Shown: piece after piece, positions 4,302 through 6,178 of the stretch
Layout: the number at the start of each line of letters is the position of its first letter
How positions within the stretch are numbered: the stretch's first letter is position 1
NCBI GenBank assembly: GCA_003660865.1
Contig: QMVA01000091.1
Span: 1 to 6,178 of the forward strand
From: Candidatus Nanohalarchaeota archaeon
Lineage (GTDB): Archaea > EX4484-52 > B79-G9
Direction: 5' to 3'
Length of the DNA: 6,178 bases
Translations under genes and position numbers: made by a program
The notes under the pieces: model-generated
What the model was told of the DNA's origin: nothing
The model's input: the letters and a program-made list of their open reading frames with translations, nothing else
The model's database searches: none

Positions 4302-5696
4302 ATGACATCTAAGATCGTATTCGCAGTAGTTATCCTTTCACTTCTACTTACTCCTGCTTCTGCATATTCTGAAGAGCCATACACAATAAACATCCACTCA
4401 GACAGGGACGCGATACTTGCAGGCCAGAAAATAACATATACTACAACCATTACAAACAATCTCAATTATACGGATACAGTAGAGTTGTCAATTACTGGGG
4501 ATCCCCAGACTACATGGGTTACACTGAATGACTATTCTATAAAACTGAACCAGAGCGAGACGAAGGAATTTAAATTCTATATCAGTCCCCCGTTTGATAC
4601 ACCTGTAAGCAGATATCTTTTTCGCCTCAAAGCAATATCAAAAAACAATACGGAAGACTGTGTCTCAAAAGACATTAACATGTATGTGATTGAAGTTTCA
4701 AAGATAGACCTTACAATTTTTGCGACAGACAAAGACTATTACCTTGTCGGCGAAAAGGTGACACTGACTACTGCTGTCAAAAACCAAGGAACCGGAAAAT
4801 CACGAAATGCTACATTAAATGTAGAGCTAACGGGTCTTTCCAGAGACCAGAAAACAGTAGATATTCCATCTCTTGAAGTGGATCAGGAATACATGGAAAA
4901 TATAGAGTATGTGTTTGACAGGCATATGGACAAGGGAATCTATGAGCTTACAGGCGCTCTTCTTGATGGAAGCGGTGTAGATATCAAAACTCAGACAGTC
5001 CAGTTTGAGATAGAAAAAAGGGCTATAATCAAGCAGAAAAGAGATGAAACGTCGACAATACTTGAAAAGACAATAACTGTGCAGGCAACAAACAATGGAA
5101 ATGATAGAGGGACAACACAGATTATAGAAGATATGTCAAAGATACCACAGATTATTGAATTTGACAAAGAGCCGCAGGAACAGATTATTGGGGGAGATGC
5201 AAAATATACCTGGACGTGCGATCTGGAGCCGCTCCAGACATGTACAGTGACATACAAAATAAAGTACTGGGTATATTTTGTGATGGCCATTGTCATAATT
5301 GCTTTAATTTTTGCGGTACTAAACATAATGGAAAGACCTCTTATTACAAAGAAATGTGAAAAAGGCAGGATGCGTACTGTCACTATAGAAATAAGGAACA
5401 GGGGTAGGCGACTTATGGATGATGTAATGGTTCAGGATCTGGTTCCGACAATGTTCAATGTCGCAGAGAGCAGTACTACGATAAAGCCAGCGTCAATAAA
5501 ACGCAAAAAGAACGGAACCCTGCTTGTATGGAAGCTTGGTAAAGTGGCATCAAATGATGAGCGGATAATATCATATAAAATCAAGCCAATACTTGATGTT
5601 GAGGGGAAAGTAAAGCTGCCAAGAGCAAAAATAATCGCAAGGAGTTCAAGTGGTGTGAAGTATAAGAGCAGGTCACAAAGTGTAAAAATTGACTGA
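4302..5696 (+). CDS. Signal-peptide, single-TM protein with CARDB/DUF11-like beta-sandwich domains
   Basis: This 464-residue protein is predicted to sit in the cell membrane with a large outer part. Residues 1-21 form a signal peptide (hydrophobic VFAVVILSLLL, then PASAYS). Beta-rich domains follow: about 28-131 (NEW3-like), 133-236 (CARDB-like, KIDLTIFATDKDYYLVGEKV onwards) and 250-320 (DUF11-like, TITVQATNNGNDRG, with C306 and C314 able to form a disulfide). A transmembrane helix lies at about 322-343, flanked by ERPLITKKCEKGRMR, whose charge places the C-terminus inside the cell. Residues 355-464 look like another DUF11-type sandwich (TVTIEIRNRGRRL, DLVPTMF, ISYKIKP). There are outer N-glycosylation sequons at N55, N83, N115 and N169. 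Such proteins are common archaeal surface or adhesion components; no enzyme motif is visible and the function is unknown. It is a single-gene unit between two tRNA genes. Domain names rest on pattern recognition. Confidence 0.85.
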   Translation: MTSKIVFAVVILSLLLTPASAYSEEPYTINIHSDRDAILAGQKITYTTTITNNLNYTDTVELSITGDPQTTWVTLNDYSIKLNQSETKEFKFYISPPFDTPVSRYLFRLKAISKNNTEDCVSKDINMYVIEVSKIDLTIFATDKDYYLVGEKVTLTTAVKNQGTGKSRNATLNVELTGLSRDQKTVDIPSLEVDQEYMENIEYVFDRHMDKGIYELTGALLDGSGVDIKTQTVQFEIEKRAIIKQKRDETSTILEKTITVQATNNGNDRGTTQIIEDMSKIPQIIEFDKEPQEQIIGGDAKYTWTCDLEPLQTCTVTYKIKYWVYFVMAIVIIALIFAVLNIMERPLITKKCEKGRMRTVTIEIRNRGRRLMDDVMVQDLVPTMFNVAESSTTIKPASIKRKKNGTLLVWKLGKVASNDERIISYKIKPILDVEGKVKLPRAKIIARSSSGVKYKSRSQSVKID

Positions 5697-5704
5697 TTTT
5701 TCTT
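5697..5704 (+). terminator. T-rich terminator after the membrane protein gene
   Basis: TTTTTCTT follows the TGA (5694-5696) directly, without a hairpin. A T-rich tract straight after the stop is the usual archaeal termination signal. Confidence 0.45.
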
Positions 5705-5744
5705 GAAAGATGGAATCTATGCACAAAATATAAAAACTTAACCC

Positions 5745-5753
5745 GTAAATATA
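5745..5753 (+). promoter_or_regulatory. Box A of tRNA-Tyr
   Basis: GTAAATATA is centred about 27 bases upstream of the first tRNA base (5776), the same spacing as for tRNA-Arg. A second AT-rich box (AAATATAAAA, about 5726-5735) lies further upstream and is less well placed. Confidence 0.45.
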
Positions 5754-5775
5754 CACTACCCATTACTAATTATAT

Positions 5776-5919
5776 CCCGTTGTAACTCAATTGGTAGAGT
5801 GCTCGGCTGTAGACAAGTACCTTTCGGTGCTTTGGATTAGCAGGCATTCATATAATGTGCGTGAAATTCTAAAAAACGCAGCTACCGAGTTGTTCCCGGT
5901 TCAAGTCCGGGCGACGGGA
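5776..5919 (+). tRNA. tRNA-Tyr(GTA) with a 71-nt intron at 37/38
   Basis: The acceptor is CCCGTTG (5776-5782) with CGACGGG (5912-5918), containing one T-G pair. The first pair, C1-G72 with discriminator A5919, is the archaeal/eukaryotic tyrosine identity set. The D-arm is ACTC/GAGT (5785-5800) with GG in the loop, and the anticodon stem is CTCGG (5802-5806) with CCGAG (5885-5889). The anticodon GTA is at 5809-5811. The variable loop has five bases, and the T-arm is CCCGG-TTCAAGT-CCGGG (5895-5911). Removal of 5813-5883 gives a 73-nt tRNA. The sequence after A73 is CTCTTTTG, so CCA is not encoded, unlike in tRNA-Arg, and must be added by CCA-adding enzyme. The TTTT at 5923-5926 may end the transcript. 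Confidence 0.95.
5813..5883 (+). other. 71-nt intron of tRNA-Tyr
   Basis: The splice region fits the canonical archaeal motif at the outer side. CTGT of the anticodon loop (5807-5810) pairs with GCAG (5878-5881), with one T-G pair, and the bulges are AGA (5811-5813) and CTA (5882-5884), cut AG|A and CT|A. The inner helix next to the first bulge is not continuous; instead the intron starts a local hairpin AAGTACC-TTTC-GGTGCTT (5815-5832). A second small stem, GCATT/AATGT, lies at 5844-5858. No C/D or H/ACA guide boxes and no coding frame were recognised in it. Confidence 0.85.
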
Positions 5920-5956
5920 CTCTTTTGATTATTCAAGTTCTTGTCAGGGTAAGTAC

Positions 5957-6178
5957 CTACGTAGTGCGGCTCTCTCTCTTTCGGTTCGCAGAATCTGCTT
6001 TTTGTACCATCTCAGGTATTGTTCTATATCTTTCTGCTGATTCGGGCATACAAATTTCTTCAGCAATTTCTGCTGCTTTATGGTATTTTCTCATCCACTC
6101 AAATACATGGACTTTTCTTTTTAAGAGAGCAGCAGGATTTTCCGCTGCTTTGAACCAATCAAAGTTATTATAGTTGAA
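5957..6178 (-). CDS. C-terminal part of an unidentified protein entering from the right edge
   Basis: A minus-strand frame is open from the window end (6178) to TAG at 5959-5957, giving 73 residues without a required start, so the gene begins beyond the window. The residues look like a real soluble, mostly helical protein. They run from FNYNNFDWFKAAENPA, through an amphipathic stretch KRKVHVFEWMRKYHKAAEI, to a basic tail ending SANRKRESRTT. The opposite-strand frame over the same bases is hydrophobic and irregular and looks like a shadow. No family is recognised; the KAAEIAEEI segment resembles part of a helix-turn-helix in spacing, but I do not claim DNA binding. The gene converges on tRNA-Tyr, with 37 bases between the two ends. 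Internal ATG codons at residues 29 and 44 could be starts of a shorter protein, which is less likely. Confidence 0.6.
   Translation of the reverse strand, partial: FNYNNFDWFKAAENPAALLKRKVHVFEWMRKYHKAAEIAEEICMPESAERYRTIPEMVQKADSANRKRESRTT

Noticed and set aside
4127..4312. Plus-strand frame of 61 codons across the tRNA-Arg gene
   Set aside because: It runs through the tRNA and its intron and overlaps the start of the next gene; it is an accident of the RNA sequence.
5813..5883. Guide RNA (C/D or H/ACA) inside the tRNA-Tyr intron
   Set aside because: No convincing C and D boxes or ACA-type box next to a hairpin were found, and no target complementarity was established.
5925..6173. Plus-strand frame of 82 codons after tRNA-Tyr
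   Set aside because: The complementary strand reads as a more protein-like, charged sequence open to the edge, so the plus frame looks like its shadow.

Overview
The window looks like a piece of an archaeal chromosome. Both tRNA genes are interrupted by introns with bulge-helix-bulge (BHB) type splice sites. Genes are preceded by AT-rich box A (TATA) elements and occasional GGTG/GTGAT Shine-Dalgarno motifs, without bacterial -35/-10 pairs. GatB is of the archaeal type, and there is a secreted, membrane-anchored CARDB/DUF11-like protein of a kind common in methanogens and related Euryarchaeota. I cannot name the lineage from this sequence alone.

Left end (1-621): the first 17 codons of a gene run off the window on the minus strand, behind a well-placed box A. 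Next comes an 82-codon C-terminal remnant of an ABC-2 type transporter permease (minus strand). Its homology stops close to one arm of a 12-bp inverted repeat. The rest is AT-rich, with small inverted repeats and no recognisable gene.

Centre (622-3946): a minus-strand Na+/phosphate cotransporter with a C-terminal PhoU module is divergent from plus-strand gatB, the B subunit of the tRNA amidotransferase. The shared region between them holds several dyads and an 11-bp direct repeat that could be regulatory. The 3' end of gatB, with its hairpin and T-run, is duplicated in tandem as a 45-bp exact repeat with a 69-bp period.

Right part (4103-6178): tRNA-Arg(TCG) has a 37-nt intron in its T-loop and an encoded CCA. 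It is followed by a 464-aa signal-peptide and single-TM protein with beta-sandwich domains, then tRNA-Tyr(GTA) with a 71-nt intron after position 37 and no encoded CCA. The last 222 bases hold the C-terminus of an unidentified minus-strand gene that enters from beyond the window.

These look like single-gene housekeeping units, each with its own promoter, rather than an operon. A loose theme is translation (gatB, two tRNAs) beside phosphate uptake and a surface protein. I see no CRISPR array, intact transposase or defence island. The most notable signals are the T-loop tRNA intron, the duplicated gatB terminus and the dyad cluster upstream of the phosphate transporter.
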